From contig RQTK01000769.1 in assembly GCA_003991915.1 (NCBI GenBank), positions 130,960-194,959 on the forward strand: a DNA stretch of 64,000 bases. The letters are read 5' to 3'. The notes beneath the pieces are model-generated. The model was not told the origin of the DNA, did no database searches, and saw only the letters and a list, made by a program, of their open reading frames with translations. How positions within the stretch are numbered: position 1 is the first letter of the stretch; the number at the start of each line of letters is the position of its first letter. Origin of the DNA: Elysia chlorotica. Its lineage: Eukaryota; Mollusca; Gastropoda; Plakobranchidae. Positions 1-11,573 of this stretch are shown in pieces. The position numbers and the translations under genes were made by a program.

Positions 1-391
1 TTAAAAAAAAAATAAAATAAAACAACAAAAAAACAATTAACAACAACAATGACCCACTTCCATCCCCACCCTCACCAAAAAAAAAAAAAATGCTAGCAAG
101 ACCAAACTTTTAAGTTTTATCAAAATATTGAAGTTTAACTTTAACTCTAGGCAATTGAATACAAAAGAATAACAAGCAGTGAAAAAACAAAGACAGAAAA
201 TACTATATAGAACACCTTACTGCGTGCTACTCACTTTTGATTGCAAAGTTAAGCAAGAAGAAGAAAAAAAGGCAAGCAATAGCAACTTTGAAGTTGGACA
301 AAATAAAAACACACCTCCAAAGGGTGATTACTTCAGTTTTCGGAATAATTATATAGGCCTATCTGACATGGGTTTAGATTTTTTTTAATGC
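1..391. other. AT-rich non-coding stretch, no gene recognised
   Basis: A-rich sequence with several homopolymer A runs. A short frame at 179-388 has low-complexity K/N composition and no recognisable domain. If the small - strand frame at 392-532 is a first exon, this would be the start of its intron. Confidence 0.5.
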
Positions 392-532
392 TTACCATCC
401 TTCAAAAAATGGCCCATATGGTGGATAGACATGTGGATCCATATTGTTTCCTGCAGTCTGGTGCATGCTTAAAATTCCAGCAGCCACTATAAATACCACC
501 AATCCAATTTTTGTTTGTTGTGCAGATGTCAT
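392..532 (-). CDS. Candidate 46-residue membrane microprotein, or first coding exon of a gene extending left
   Basis: I do not recognise the family. The frame starts at an ATG (532) preceded in frame by a TGA 18 bases upstream, so the start is the first possible one. It reads MTSAQQTKIG, then a hydrophobic stretch (LVVFIVAAGILSM, about residues 11-23), then a polar tail with DPHVYPPYGPFFEGW and a stop at 392-394. The N-terminus fits a signal anchor or short transmembrane helix with a Pro/aromatic tail. The stop overlaps a good splice donor (GGATG|GTAAGC; exon end 396, phase 2), so it may instead be a first exon carrying a signal sequence, with the rest beyond the left edge. It could also be a chance frame; the ordered hydrophobic-then-aromatic layout argues mildly against that. 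Confidence 0.4.
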   Translation of the reverse strand: MTSAQQTKIGLVVFIVAAGILSMHQTAGNNMDPHVYPPYGPFFEGW

Positions 533-1591
533 TTTAAAGGTTGCTATTCAAAACGCCGCCTCACTTTTCTTTCAAATCAGTTCTGGCAAAAAAGACACAA
601 ATAAAATTATGTTTGATGTATAGGATTTAAATTTTAAGGCAATCCAATGTAAATGTATTGCTTTGAAAACAGAAAGATAGAAATATTAAAAGTTTTTAAA
701 ACCTAAATGTGACAAATTGATATGGTGGAAGTATTATAGTCCTAATTGGAAGCCATGAATGCTGAAATATATTTAGCTGAAAATGATCCCCGCTAAGATT
801 ATGGTGGAGTCCTCTGCTGAAACTTCTGCAAGTTGAAAAAAAAAATGATCCCTGCAGGTGGAGCCTAGCCAAATCTAAGAAATGTGTGGATGCAAGCTCT
901 ATCGGAACATTTTTGAAAATATCTTCAAAGTAGCAGTTCTATTGATGATTTTGGTGAAAAAAATTATATGATCATGTTACAAAAAAATGTGTATGCCTCA
1001 CTACCTACCTGAGTGCAACTCCAGGCTATCTGAGGTTATCTGGTATCCTTCGTGCAACTGCAAGTAAAACATGAGTGACTTTAGTAAAGATCTAGATTCT
1101 AGATCTAGGCCTACATGACATAAAAAAAAAAATACTTAAAATAGAAATAAAATCAGAAACACCATACACATCTATCACAACCAATAAAAAGTCTAGGTTT
1201 TCAATTATATTAATAATCCATTCACATTAAATAAATAATATATATATGGCCCCTATTTAGGCCTATTATTTGACGTCTGGATCTAGATCTAGATCTAGAT
1301 CTAAATTCAACTAGATTCTAGATTTAAATGAGAAGTATTATTTATCAGTAACTTGTAGAGGTAAACGAACCTGATTATGTTCAAACTATAAAATTATTAA
1401 AAGATATAATAATAATGTATTTCTTTTGTTATTAATTTGGAAGACCTTGCGTGTGTTAAACCTTACGAAGTGTTGTAATGCACCGACATTGACGATGAGT
1501 GTCAAACTGTCAATCACATAATTATTATATAATACGGTGTTAATTACAGATGTCTATAAATAGCACACTGGCCCACTTTGGAAAGACTCAA
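533..1591. other. Non-coding, AT-rich; contains AGATCT-rich simple repeat
   Basis: No gene seen. A tract of overlapping TCTAGATCTAGA-type hexamers lies at about 1272-1325 and a smaller one near 1090-1107. Two TAGGCCTA palindromes are at 1106-1113 and 1258-1265. It may include the 5' leader of the small frame at 392-532. Confidence 0.5.
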
Positions 1592-1940
1592 GGGGGCGAT
1601 CTGGCTCAAGTGGTAGAGCGTTGATCCCACAATCGACATACATGTATTTATTTGTCCAATGGTCGCCTCCTCGAACTGGGTCGGTGTCAGTTTAATGTGG
1701 TCGGTTGAGACAGGAGTGATGGTATTGCCGCCCTGTCTCGTGTGTGGCAGCACATAGCCTAATATTCTCAGACGTCAGTCTTGGGGCCCGTCGCCGTGAG
1801 AGGGTAAAACCGGAGAAAGGGAGAGAACTATCTAGAAAGACTTCAGTTTTCAGTTTTGCAGCGCACGAAGAGGCTTTCAGCTGGGCTACAGGCCACTTGA
1901 GCGGCATTTGGACCGCCATAAACTATAAAAAAAATAATTT
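1592..1940 (+). mobile_element. tRNA-derived SINE, copy A
   Basis: The head carries an A-box-like stretch (TGGCTCAAGTGGTAGAGCG, near 1601-1620) and a B-box-like CTCGAACTGGG (about 1670-1681), as in polymerase III SINE promoters. The body (TCGGTGTCAGTTTAATGTGG, then GAGACAGGAGT, CCTGTCTCGTGTGTGGCAGC and CGTCAGTCTTGGGGCCCGTC) is shared with copies near 9.3, 21.5 and 25.0 kb. This copy has about 140 extra bases at its 3' side ending in an A-rich tail. Short frames here are SINE sequence, not genes. Confidence 0.75.
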
Positions 1941-3053
1941 AAAAAAAATTAAAATCCACTTCAAACTTCTTTTAATATTGTTCTATACATGAAATGTTAC
2001 AAGATGTTTTTCCCTCCTTCAAAAAAATCCCATTCTACGTTAATAAATTTGACCTAGATTAAAAGTTGTAGTGTCACTAAATTTAGCAAAATTATTAAAG
2101 AGAAATTAAAGTTAATTTTTTAGTACAGGTTTAATGAATTAAACCGGTTTTCTTAACAAACAAACAAAAAAAATACACGATTTGAAGGCTTAGATCGAAG
2201 TTACCAGATAACAGGTAGGCTCGGTTTAGATGCAACTGCAAAGTGCATGGGTGTGTGTGTGTGTCTTGTGTGCCGTGTGTATTTTTCTGTGGTTTTTTTT
2301 GTTTTGTTTTTTTTTGGGGGGGGGGGGGGTGTCTGGAAGTTACACTGGATCAGAGGTGACTGTCCATTTTCGGCTAAATCTGACTTTTTATTGTTGTTTT
2401 GATTAAATAAAAGAAAACCAATAATAATAAATACACAAATTTTCAAACAAAGCAGGCATAATTGAAAATAGTTATAACAACGAGTAGGCCTATGGCTGTG
2501 GTAGTATTAGATTTTAGAAGTGGTGATAATGATGACGGTGGTTGCAGATCTGTTACCACGAGGCTGGTCCTTTAATGTAGGGATTCCTAATTTTGGAGTT
2601 TCTACAGTGGAAAGATGGGATAGAGGGAGACAGATAAGACAAATCTCCCCTTCTACGCTGGGGGATGTGGAGAGATTAGCTTTATATAATATTTGAATTT
2701 TTAAGAGGAGTGGGGAGATATAGAGGAAAGGACGTAGAAGTCCAGCTGATACGGTTGTATGTTTTAAACTGGGGGGTATCCCCCTTGTGGTATTCTAACT
2801 AGGTACTGCTCCACCGTTCCCACTATTACCATAACTATTGTAGCTCCTACAACCACCAACATAACTACGACAACCATTATTACTACCGCTGAATGAGTTT
2901 TTATTAATAAATAATTGACACTAACCCCACCACTACCACCACTATTAACGTTATTATCATTATCATCGTTTCCACTACCATCGCTACCACCAACCTTGCC
3001 ACCATAATCACTACCACAACTACATAACCACTACCACCATTGCCAGCATCACC

Positions 3054-3170
3054 NNNNNNNNNNNNNNNNNNNNNNNNNNNNNNNNNNNNNNNNNNNNNNN
3101 NNNNNNNNNNNNNNNNNNNNNNNNNNNNNNNNNNNNNNNNNNNNNNNNNNNNNNNNNNNNNNNNNNNNNN
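3054..3170. other. Assembly gap (117 N)
   Basis: A run of N bounded by CCA/CTA-rich sequence on the left and GT- then G-rich sequence on the right, so the gap probably falls in an unresolved simple repeat. Confidence 0.99.
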
Positions 3171-4395
3171 GTGTGTGTGGGTGGGGGGGGGGGGGTTCTT
3201 AACAACTATAAACTTACAGTTCTGTTATTTCACTTATGGTTTAAATTTAAAACAAAAAATTAATTATAAATAAAAAACGTCGGGGTAAAACACTATAGAA
3301 TCTGAGCTAAAATAAAGGACAAAGCGAAGGGGCACGACAGTGTCAATCGCAATCGGTTAGTGCAAGGTCGTGGTTTAACTAGTCATCCAAAAATGGAGTA
3401 AATGACACATCATTGTAGAAAGAGCTCTTTGAAGCTCCATAGTATAGGCCTACTAGGGGGCAACGAGCAGCATCAGGTGTATGATTCTCTCTGCATGCGG
3501 CTAGTAATATTAAAATTCAAAGCATGACAAATTAATGAAGTGACATTGCGCCAAACGTGCAAACATGATCATTACAGAAATGCAAGACTTTGCTATAACA
3601 CATGCCAAAAGAACAGTATAGAATAGATGGCAAACATCCTCTCAGTTTACATACAAGGAACTGGTGTATCTATCTTATTGTGAGATATGCATTGTTGATG
3701 CCACCGGGCTCATAAACAAAGTGATAGGAAGGGGAGAAATAAGTAGTGCGTATGAGCTGAACAATGGTTTTTAAAACATAGGCACTGCTTATTTTTTTTA
3801 TATAACTATGTCTCCATTTAAGCCAGTAGTCATCCGTTGCAGTTTATAAACAACTAAGAATCGGAGTTAGACATATTTTGTTCATTAGATAAAAATAAAC
3901 AAAATAGGGGAAAATTCATTTAAATAATACCAAAATCATGAAAATGGAAAATTTAATTTCACGATCATTTGTATCATGATGAATTTAGATCTAAGCATAA
4001 CAATCTTGACTTACCACCAATATCTGGCATAAAAAAACGCAGACCAATTGCGTTTTAAACTGATTCGTTGTTCCACACTTCAAAGCATATAATGCACTTA
4101 ATTATATAAGAATAGGTAACAGCGGACCTACTATTCACTGATAACGATTTGATTTTGAGCCAAACACATGCGAGTAATTAACTGTTCGCGTGACACGCTG
4201 AAAAAGGACTTTGTGCTAGGATGACTGTGCAATAAAACACTACTTAATCAAACTGCGTTACTTTTAACATTTATCTTTAAATAATAAACTATCGATCTCG
4301 TGATTAAGAAATGAATTGATATAATACGTTTCCTTGGAATCTACATTTTATAAGACACCTTTTTTTTAACAGTTAATTTTTTATGTATCTTGGAA

Positions 4396-4615
4396 TAGGG
4401 GAAGGGGGGAGGAAGCAAGAAGAGGAGGACAACGTTGGAGAGGATATGGGAAAGGAGAGAAGGGTGGGAACGTTGAGCAGTAGAACTAAAAAGAGAAGAA
4501 AAAGGAAGAATGGAGATATACGGGAGGGGTGAAGGAGCAAAATGAGGAGAAGAAGAGGAAGAGGAGGAGGAGGAGGAGGAGGAGGAGGCGGCGGCGGAGG
4601 AGGAGGAAGGGGAAT
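4396..4615 (+). repeat. Polypurine tract with (GAG)n/(GGC)n core
   Basis: Almost uninterrupted A/G on the + strand, ending in GAG triplets about 4551-4588, a short GGC block and GGA triplets. Such mirror-like purine tracts can adopt triplex structures; no gene reads through it. Confidence 0.85.
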
Positions 4616-5599
4616 GCTATGAATAATATTTGGTTTTATTTAAGTAACAGGTTATATCCCTACTGATGACACTATTCATTAAATGTTTGGAAACATTTTT
4701 GTTTTCGTTGTACCCTCTTCCAAACAACGGTTCCTTTGAAGATGCCATGTATTTGCTCATAATTTGTTTCCTTCGAATGTAACTATATTAAAAATGTGGT
4801 TTCTTCAAAATCTATACCACTTTGTAGAAAGACACGAGTCATTCGTTCAAAAGTCATAGTGTACTTTTGTAGAAACATCTTGTCCGGTTGTGCGCTTAAC
4901 GTACCTTTTAATGGCTAGAATTGTAGCACCGTTTAGCTTCGAGAGTTTTTACTTTGTTACGGACCCGAGAACACGCTATAAAGGAGCATGTTTTGCACTC
5001 ATTTAAGCAGAATAGTGTAAGCTTCCACATATTGACTGAATTTATAACCCACACCATCAGGTTTGCAACTCATTTTTCATCATATTGCCGTTTAGTAATG
5101 ATATACTTTGTGGCACAAGACCTTTCATGTTTGGCATGCTGCTCTCTTCTTATTAGGACGGACAGGCGCCAGTGGTTCTCACACGTCCCCTAAATCTCTC
5201 AAACAGATTTGTGTGCCGTACCAAGCGCCGTACCTCGGAACACTGCACCACTGGGCGGATGAACAGCAGCATGCAACCAACGACCAAGAGTGGTAAGGCC
5301 TCACGGAGGACTCAAATATCAGGGCGAAATGGTCTCAAGATTAACTCAACGTTCAAGTGGCTGCGACAGGGAACTCCCTACATTATTTTCGTGATCACCT
5401 GCCCGCGACTGAGAGCTAGGGAAAATCGGACATCGCCAAGCTTCCCTGACCGAGACACACTGCATAAAATGACAACCAGCTTAAATACTATACCGAATCG
5501 GTCTTCGCTCGGGTCACAGAGACCGTGCATTCCGTTGTTGCACACCAGTACGGAGTGAAAAGTATAAAACTGGTACATAAAAGATCCGCACCAGAAACA

Positions 5600-6545
5600 A
5601 CATCATCATTGGCATATGGTACGTATCTACATCGAGAACGACATAAACTAGAAGAGCTTACAGACAAGATGTACATACATCAGTGTGTCTTACTTGGACT
5701 TTACTTTGGTGGAAGAAATCCAGGAAGACCATCACGAAAAAGGCCAGAAGGGGAGAAGAGAACAAACATATAAATGGCGTTGAATTTCTTGTACACAAAG
5801 ACACTGTGGATGCCACCGCGGGCTGCCAATCTATCTCCAATTGGCGTATTACCATTCGTTAATGTGCAGTCACATTGAACACCACTATCATTAAGTCATA
5901 TGGCTCGACGTCGTACTATGATATACAGGCTGTGGGTAACTTTTACGAATAGCTATAGGGAGTAGCAGACTAGGCTGCCAAGAAAGACATATACATGGGA
6001 ACTGGAATGTAAAAATAGGAACGGATGCACACATGAACTGGAAAGGAACATGTGGACAATATTTGCAACAAAGAGCTACACGAAACAGACCAAAGGCTCC
6101 TAGAATTTGTCATCTTTAATAAAAAATAAACTCGTGCTGAAAAAACAAGTTTGAAAAGATAAAGCATAGCGAAGATAGACATGTCCGCGCTTTCGCAATT
6201 AAAACCCACCTGGAAAATATATGACTGTGTTACGTGGAAACTAATAACTGAATTAGATAAAAGGATTCAGGCAACATAGATGAAAAAATTAACACAGACT
6301 TCTAAATACTTCATACAGAGAGACTATTTTTAAATGCTGAAGTAGGGATCACAATCACAATTGCTGTAAGCAAAATGAATATCTTCTGACCACAGCGAAA
6401 TGCGAAAAATAAAATGCTATGGGCATGCCACAAGATCCACAGGACTTGCCAAAACAATCCTACAAGCAGCCTTAAACGAAAGAGATAGCTAGGCAAAGAA
6501 GGATGCAGGAGAAAGTTAATGAACATTTGAAAAAATTCAGGAAAG
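5600..6545 (+). mobile_element. Decayed LINE: endonuclease remnant joined to ORF2 C-terminal remnant
   Basis: Shifting between + strand frames gives recognisable pieces of an apurinic-like endonuclease LINE of the type often mis-annotated as craniofacial development protein 2. They are KLEELTDKM (about 5649-5670), NGVEFLVHKDTVDAT (about 5775-5818), GNWNVKIGTDAHMNWKGTCG (about 5999-6056) and LLEFVIFN in another frame (about 6090-6120). The far 3' end of ORF2 (YGHATRSTGLAKTILQAA, about 6417-6470) follows about 250 bases later, so the reverse transcriptase domain is deleted. Stops and frameshifts are frequent. It is not functional. Confidence 0.7.
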
Positions 6546-8394
6546 CAGAGAATTACGGCAATGGCAATAGCTGGTTGCCAGATGCATTTGTGCCCCCACG
6601 TTTGCCCCAACAACGGGATGGAGAGAAAAAGAAAGATACAACTGTACATGTATTTGGCATCGAATTTCTGGGTTCATATAAATATTACCAAGGGTATTTG
6701 TCTTAAGTGGTTTTGGAAAGTTACCCATAATTTATACTTTTTAACTACACATGTAGTATTTTTATGTACCCATTTAAAAACAGTGGCTTTATTAATACAT
6801 GTATTAAATTTACTAAATAACTTTGATTGAGGTGATTACAGTTTACTTCAAAATATTCTCTGTGATGGTTGATTTAAAATTTTCAGTTGCCCATAGAGCT
6901 TGGCCATTGTGCTTGGTATCGTTTGGAACTATTTTGCAAGCGGTATATTTATCAAATACCACCGCGTTAGGAAGAACATATGATAGCACTCATTATTTTT
7001 TTACCTAGGGTAAGATAAGTATAACTTGCTTGCTATGATACTTATAACTTTTAAGACACGTGGTTCATGTACTTAGTGCTACTCTTATATGAACATCAGC
7101 CTACGCCATGTATTTAAAATCTTATTTTCAAGAGACTTCTATACTATAATATTATAAAATTCGTAACTCGACCAAACATCGTTTCCATTTACATATTCTT
7201 GAATTATTGTCTTACTTTTCTTTTAACGCCAACATAAGTTCTTTTTTAACTTTACTCAAAAGTAAGGATATGAATAAAAATACACTTATTAATAAGAGTT
7301 AGCAGTCCCTAATAACGGAATAGGCAAGATACATGTAATGAAAAAAAATGCCCAATAACAATAACCAGACATCTCCAACCTAGATTTTCACTATATTGAT
7401 TGCTGATTTACAAAAAGGACTATAAAAGTCAACCCAACTCAACTCAACGAATTATACAAAGCTCAGGTGAACGATTTTACCTAATGCACTTATCTGCTTG
7501 ATCAGCATTGTAAATGACAGGTGAGATAAAGATTTCACACCAACACACTCGATGGTGATAGGACTATGACTTGCACTTACCGTTAAAACTGAACAGATAA
7601 CACCAAATCGGTTCTCTAAACTAAATAATTAAAAATTCTGTGTGGAAACACGTGCAATTAACACGTTTGCACTTGCGGCTTAGACTTATGTAGAATGGGG
7701 TTCTTCGTCGATGAAACTTACAAATCGTCACAGATGACGAATGATTAACTGGACACACTCTATTGATTCTAGTTTCCCTTGTGACTACACTGTACTACGA
7801 AGTAACTACTGTTTAGTCTAGTTCTATATAAGTATTTCCACTATTCAGTTATTGGTGTAATTACTGCCTGTCGAGCTGTAGATGGGGATTATGACAATGT
7901 GATTATAATAAATCATCTTGCAGTAAAAAGGTTTTTACAGCTCAAAGCAGTTCACGCAAATGAAATCTCGTGATAGTGACACTGTGGGAAGTTTTATAAC
8001 CTTAACACTGTGTGCAATTAATTCGTCTGAGATCTGCATACTTTGATATTTTCGCTAAAAATACGCAGGAAAAAATTATAGTACATTAGGTGCTGCTTTA
8101 GTTTTTTTTTATACCGTGTACCAGTCACCAAATTAACATTATATCAACTTAATATTATTTCGATATCAATGAGCATTGTACGATTGGCCACGGCCGTTAT
8201 TTCCCAGGGGAGTTTTTTGGCAGGAAATCAGTTTACATAACTTCTCTACAGTCTCAACACCGTGTGGCTTATATTGCTCGAATCCGCTTGGTTGAAACAA
8301 AACAGGCTAACATGATTAAATTCTTAAGTTGAGAAGCAAAACATAAAGGCATATAATTATAGCATGTTTATTTGAATTTGAAACAATGAGAACG

Positions 8395-8455
<61 letters not shown>

Positions 8456-9229
8456 CTACCATAATCATCATCGTCATCATCACCAGCAGCAGCAGCATTC
8501 ATTTCCCATGTCATCTGTCGTTAGCGCCTTTTGTTATAAGCAACACGACGCATGCTATCTCTTCATACCGCACCAAGAGGTCCAAGGTTGTTGTTTTTGC
8601 TTTTGATTAATATAATACATATTTTAAGATCTGAAGGCGTTAGCTTTAACTTGAATATACCCCTTTCCTCTTACCTAAAGACAGTTACGAATGTCGGGGC
8701 GATCATCGTGGAGATAAAATCAATTGCAGGTGCAAACTGCAAACATTAACAGTATAGTATACGGATCAAAAGTAATGTATTCCTTAGTTTATGGCCCAGC
8801 CCACGAATTTACCTAATGGTGTGCAAACATGGGCTAGGAGTGTTGTGATTCACGTAACTTGTTACAGAGACGCGCAAAGGAAATAGCGATACAGTGTTGA
8901 CACCAAACTGGTCACCATAACTATTATGAAACGAAAGTTATTTTGTCACCACCCTCGGGATGAAGGTACACACTAAAGACAGCAGCCAAGCCTACAAGAC
9001 AGACTGACGCACTTGGGCGTAGGCCAACATCATGTCATGTAGTAAAAAATGGAGTGTCTTGGGAAAAAAAAACTCTGAACATAAAATACTCTCATTAAAA
9101 CAAACTATGTTTTCGACCCTGGCTTTGCTTTCGTATGGCATACATGCCTATATTCGATTAAAAAAATACTTTTGATAATTTAAATGTTGCATGTCATTGA
9201 GTCTTTCAACATAACTGTGTTGACAGAGA
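6546..9229. other. No gene recognised
   Basis: AT-rich sequence with no conserved exon on either strand. A stretch near 7405-7455 (ACTATAAAAGTCAACCCAAC, then TCAACTCAAC) resembles the 3' tail of the SINE family of this window. An (ATC)20 microsatellite lies at 8395-8454. Confidence 0.5.
8395..8454 (+). repeat. (ATC)20 microsatellite
   Basis: Uninterrupted ATC triplets. The poly-Ile and poly-Met frames across it are artefacts of the repeat. Confidence 0.97.
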
Positions 9230-9475
9230 AGGCTTGAGTTCAGTTGGTTTAATGTCCAAAGTCAGCACTATAATTATTAGCTATATTCGGACCGACCAAA
9301 ACACTAAACTCTGGCAATTTTATGTGCAATCACACATAAGACAGGGGATGGGTGAGACATCAGCCGGTCACATCATACATGTACTGACACCGACCCAACC
9401 AGTCACAGGTGACGAAATCGTACCGCAGACCTCTCGACCTGGAGTGAGCCAGTTCACCCCACTTGGCAGAGAAAG
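9230..9475 (-). mobile_element. tRNA-derived SINE, copy B (diverged)
   Basis: On the - strand this shows the SINE body (TGGTTGGGTCGGTGTCAGTA, then GACCGGCTGA) and a 3' tail (CTTTGGACATTAAACCAACT) matching copy C. The head near 9470 is strongly degraded. The 103-codon + strand frame here is antisense SINE. Confidence 0.65.
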
Positions 9476-11573
9476 ATGTTTCTCAAGCTACCTAATAAGA
9501 TCAATAGTAAGTCAATCCGAAATCGCATTTACTCATTATTGCTAACCTGCATCCGAAAAAATATCCTCGAGAAAGTAATTATCTATGAGTAGGCTTAACA
9601 ACTGAGATTTCTTATGATTATGCATGCAACGCCGAAAAAACACAGTAGGAAGTAAGAGAACAAGCGTGAAAAAACAACATAAAACAACAAAACAACATAA
9701 ATACATATATAAACCAAGAAACCTTGTTCGCCCTACAACATACTGCTGCTCTATAAAAGAAAGCAAACATAAGTAAAAATTATTTTCATCAACGCCTTTT
9801 GGTTCTTCCAAGGATTTAAAAGACAGAGAGATTGAGCTGACCCTAGGAGACGTTAAGGCCGGAGAGAGGGAGAGAATCGGCACATCGTGCTGAAGCCCAA
9901 GAGTTTAATTTAGAAATTGAAAAAGAAGAGAAAAATAATGCTATTGGCCTTCTTTTTCTTTGTTTTTATGAAGATCTTGTTCGGGTTGATGTTTTTTTTT
10001 TAAATCGTAATAATTATATTATCACCTAAAAGAGCAGGGTTGCGGTCAGACTAAAGGCAGCTAGTTCTATATTTGCGAAAATAGTATGTTAGAGCTAAAA
10101 GATGTTATGATAAATGGTTTATCTTGTTTTTGCGGGTTAAATCTGGAGCTGAAAAAAGTTGATAAACAATATAAGTACAATTTTGGGACCTACAGCTAAG
10201 GCTAGCTAAAATCGTAAAAAAAAATGATTTTGGACTTCCTTCCATGTAATTACTAGCAGCCGAAAAATTATTATATTTTTTTTTTCAGTTGGAGTCTAAG
10301 AAAGCTAAAAGTCTAGACCAAAAAATATTTTTTATTATTTTAAGTTATTTTGACGTTTAGAGACAATAAGCTTAGGTACATTTATACGCTTTACCTTACA
10401 TATAAATACTGGGACTGATGTTTTTTTTTTTTTCATTTTAACTTTAGATTTGTTACCAGTTTAGCTAATAAATAGCACACACATGATAGGTTTTCTGAAT
10501 TGACATATTTAAGTTCTTGGACCTAAACGTTCTTCTTAAATTAGTGTTTGATGAATATATATATATATATGTGTGTATGTATGTATAACTATTTTAAAGT
10601 CACCAGCAATGTAACACATTGTAGACTATTTTTTAACCGTGCAGGGATTGTAGAACTATTTTAAATTTAAGTAGCCTGAAACAAAGCGGTAAGCTTACAA
10701 CATATCTTAAGATATGGGAATAAGAAGCCTTAAAAAGAGTTGTAAGCAACCATGATGTTGTACATACGACAATAATCAGTGTTTTAGAAATTGGACAGTG
10801 TTAATGGTAGTGATCGTAATGTACGAATTAGACCACCTTTAATGTTTGTTTTTTTTTGCACGGTATAAATGTCGATTCCAGTACAAAAGGCTGGTAAGAC
10901 TTGCGTATTCAAAAAGCCAATGAACGTACATGATTGTAATATTATTATTAGGAAAGAGATTTCGCCAAAATAGTACCGGGGTTGGGAGACATGGGACATG
11001 ATGAACAGGCAGAAACGTCACCGTCTCGTTCTGCAGCAGATCTATTAAAAATATTAGTGCGCATTCAATGTTTTATTTTAAAGACTAGAAAAACTCGAAC
11101 CGCACATTACTCCCCTCTCTAGCTTGAAAAGCTTACTTTAGCTTACACCAGAGTCAGTCCATGTTTTCTCACTACGTTATTGGTGAATTTACACTTTTTA
11201 ATCAACAGTTCTATAATAATCAGTAAATTGAAATCCTTATTGAAAAAGCTAATCAATGACTTTAATTTTTTAGGAAATGAAAGTCTTTCAATGTCGACTG
11301 TAATATCATGAACATTTTTTATGTCTTCTGTATCCTAAGTTCAATATCTTTTGAAATTACATGTTTTGAAGGAAACCTATTAAAAAAAAACCACTCTCAA
11401 AGAAAAGACAAAATAAAAAAAGGTTTCCCAATTTCTTGGCTGTGAACTAACCCCTTTCAAAGACATATGTTTTATAAGTAGTAAATAAAGGTAAATGTAT
11501 AACATGATATGACAAAAACCACCCTCTTTATAGTGAATATGAAACATAGCAAAGAAGTAACAGACAAAAAAAC
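9476..11573. other. No gene recognised
   Basis: AT-rich, with short T runs and an (AT)n/(GTAT)n patch near 10556-10585. A short stretch near 9840-9880 resembles the 3' extension of SINE copy A (CCGGAGAGAGGGAGAGAATC). Nothing else could be supported. Confidence 0.5.

Larger units (their letters stand above)
1941..5599. other. Gene-free stretch with simple repeats and an N gap
   Basis: No conserved exon was found on either strand. Contents: a TG/G-rich patch (2247-2330) ending in an uninterrupted G run, CCA/CTA-rich degenerate triplets about 2850-3053, an N gap, a second G run near 3181-3194, and a polypurine tract about 4396-4615. The stretch 5160-5600 may be the 5' end of the LINE remnant that follows but was not recognised. 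Confidence 0.5.

Noticed and set aside
5172..5558. 128-codon + strand frame
   Set aside because: No recognisable domain; it overlaps other frames and directly precedes a LINE remnant, so probably mobile-element 5' sequence.
8316..8610. Poly-Met and poly-Ile frames
   Set aside because: Direct translations of the (ATC)20 microsatellite.
9234..9545. 103-codon + strand frame
   Set aside because: Antisense of SINE copy B.
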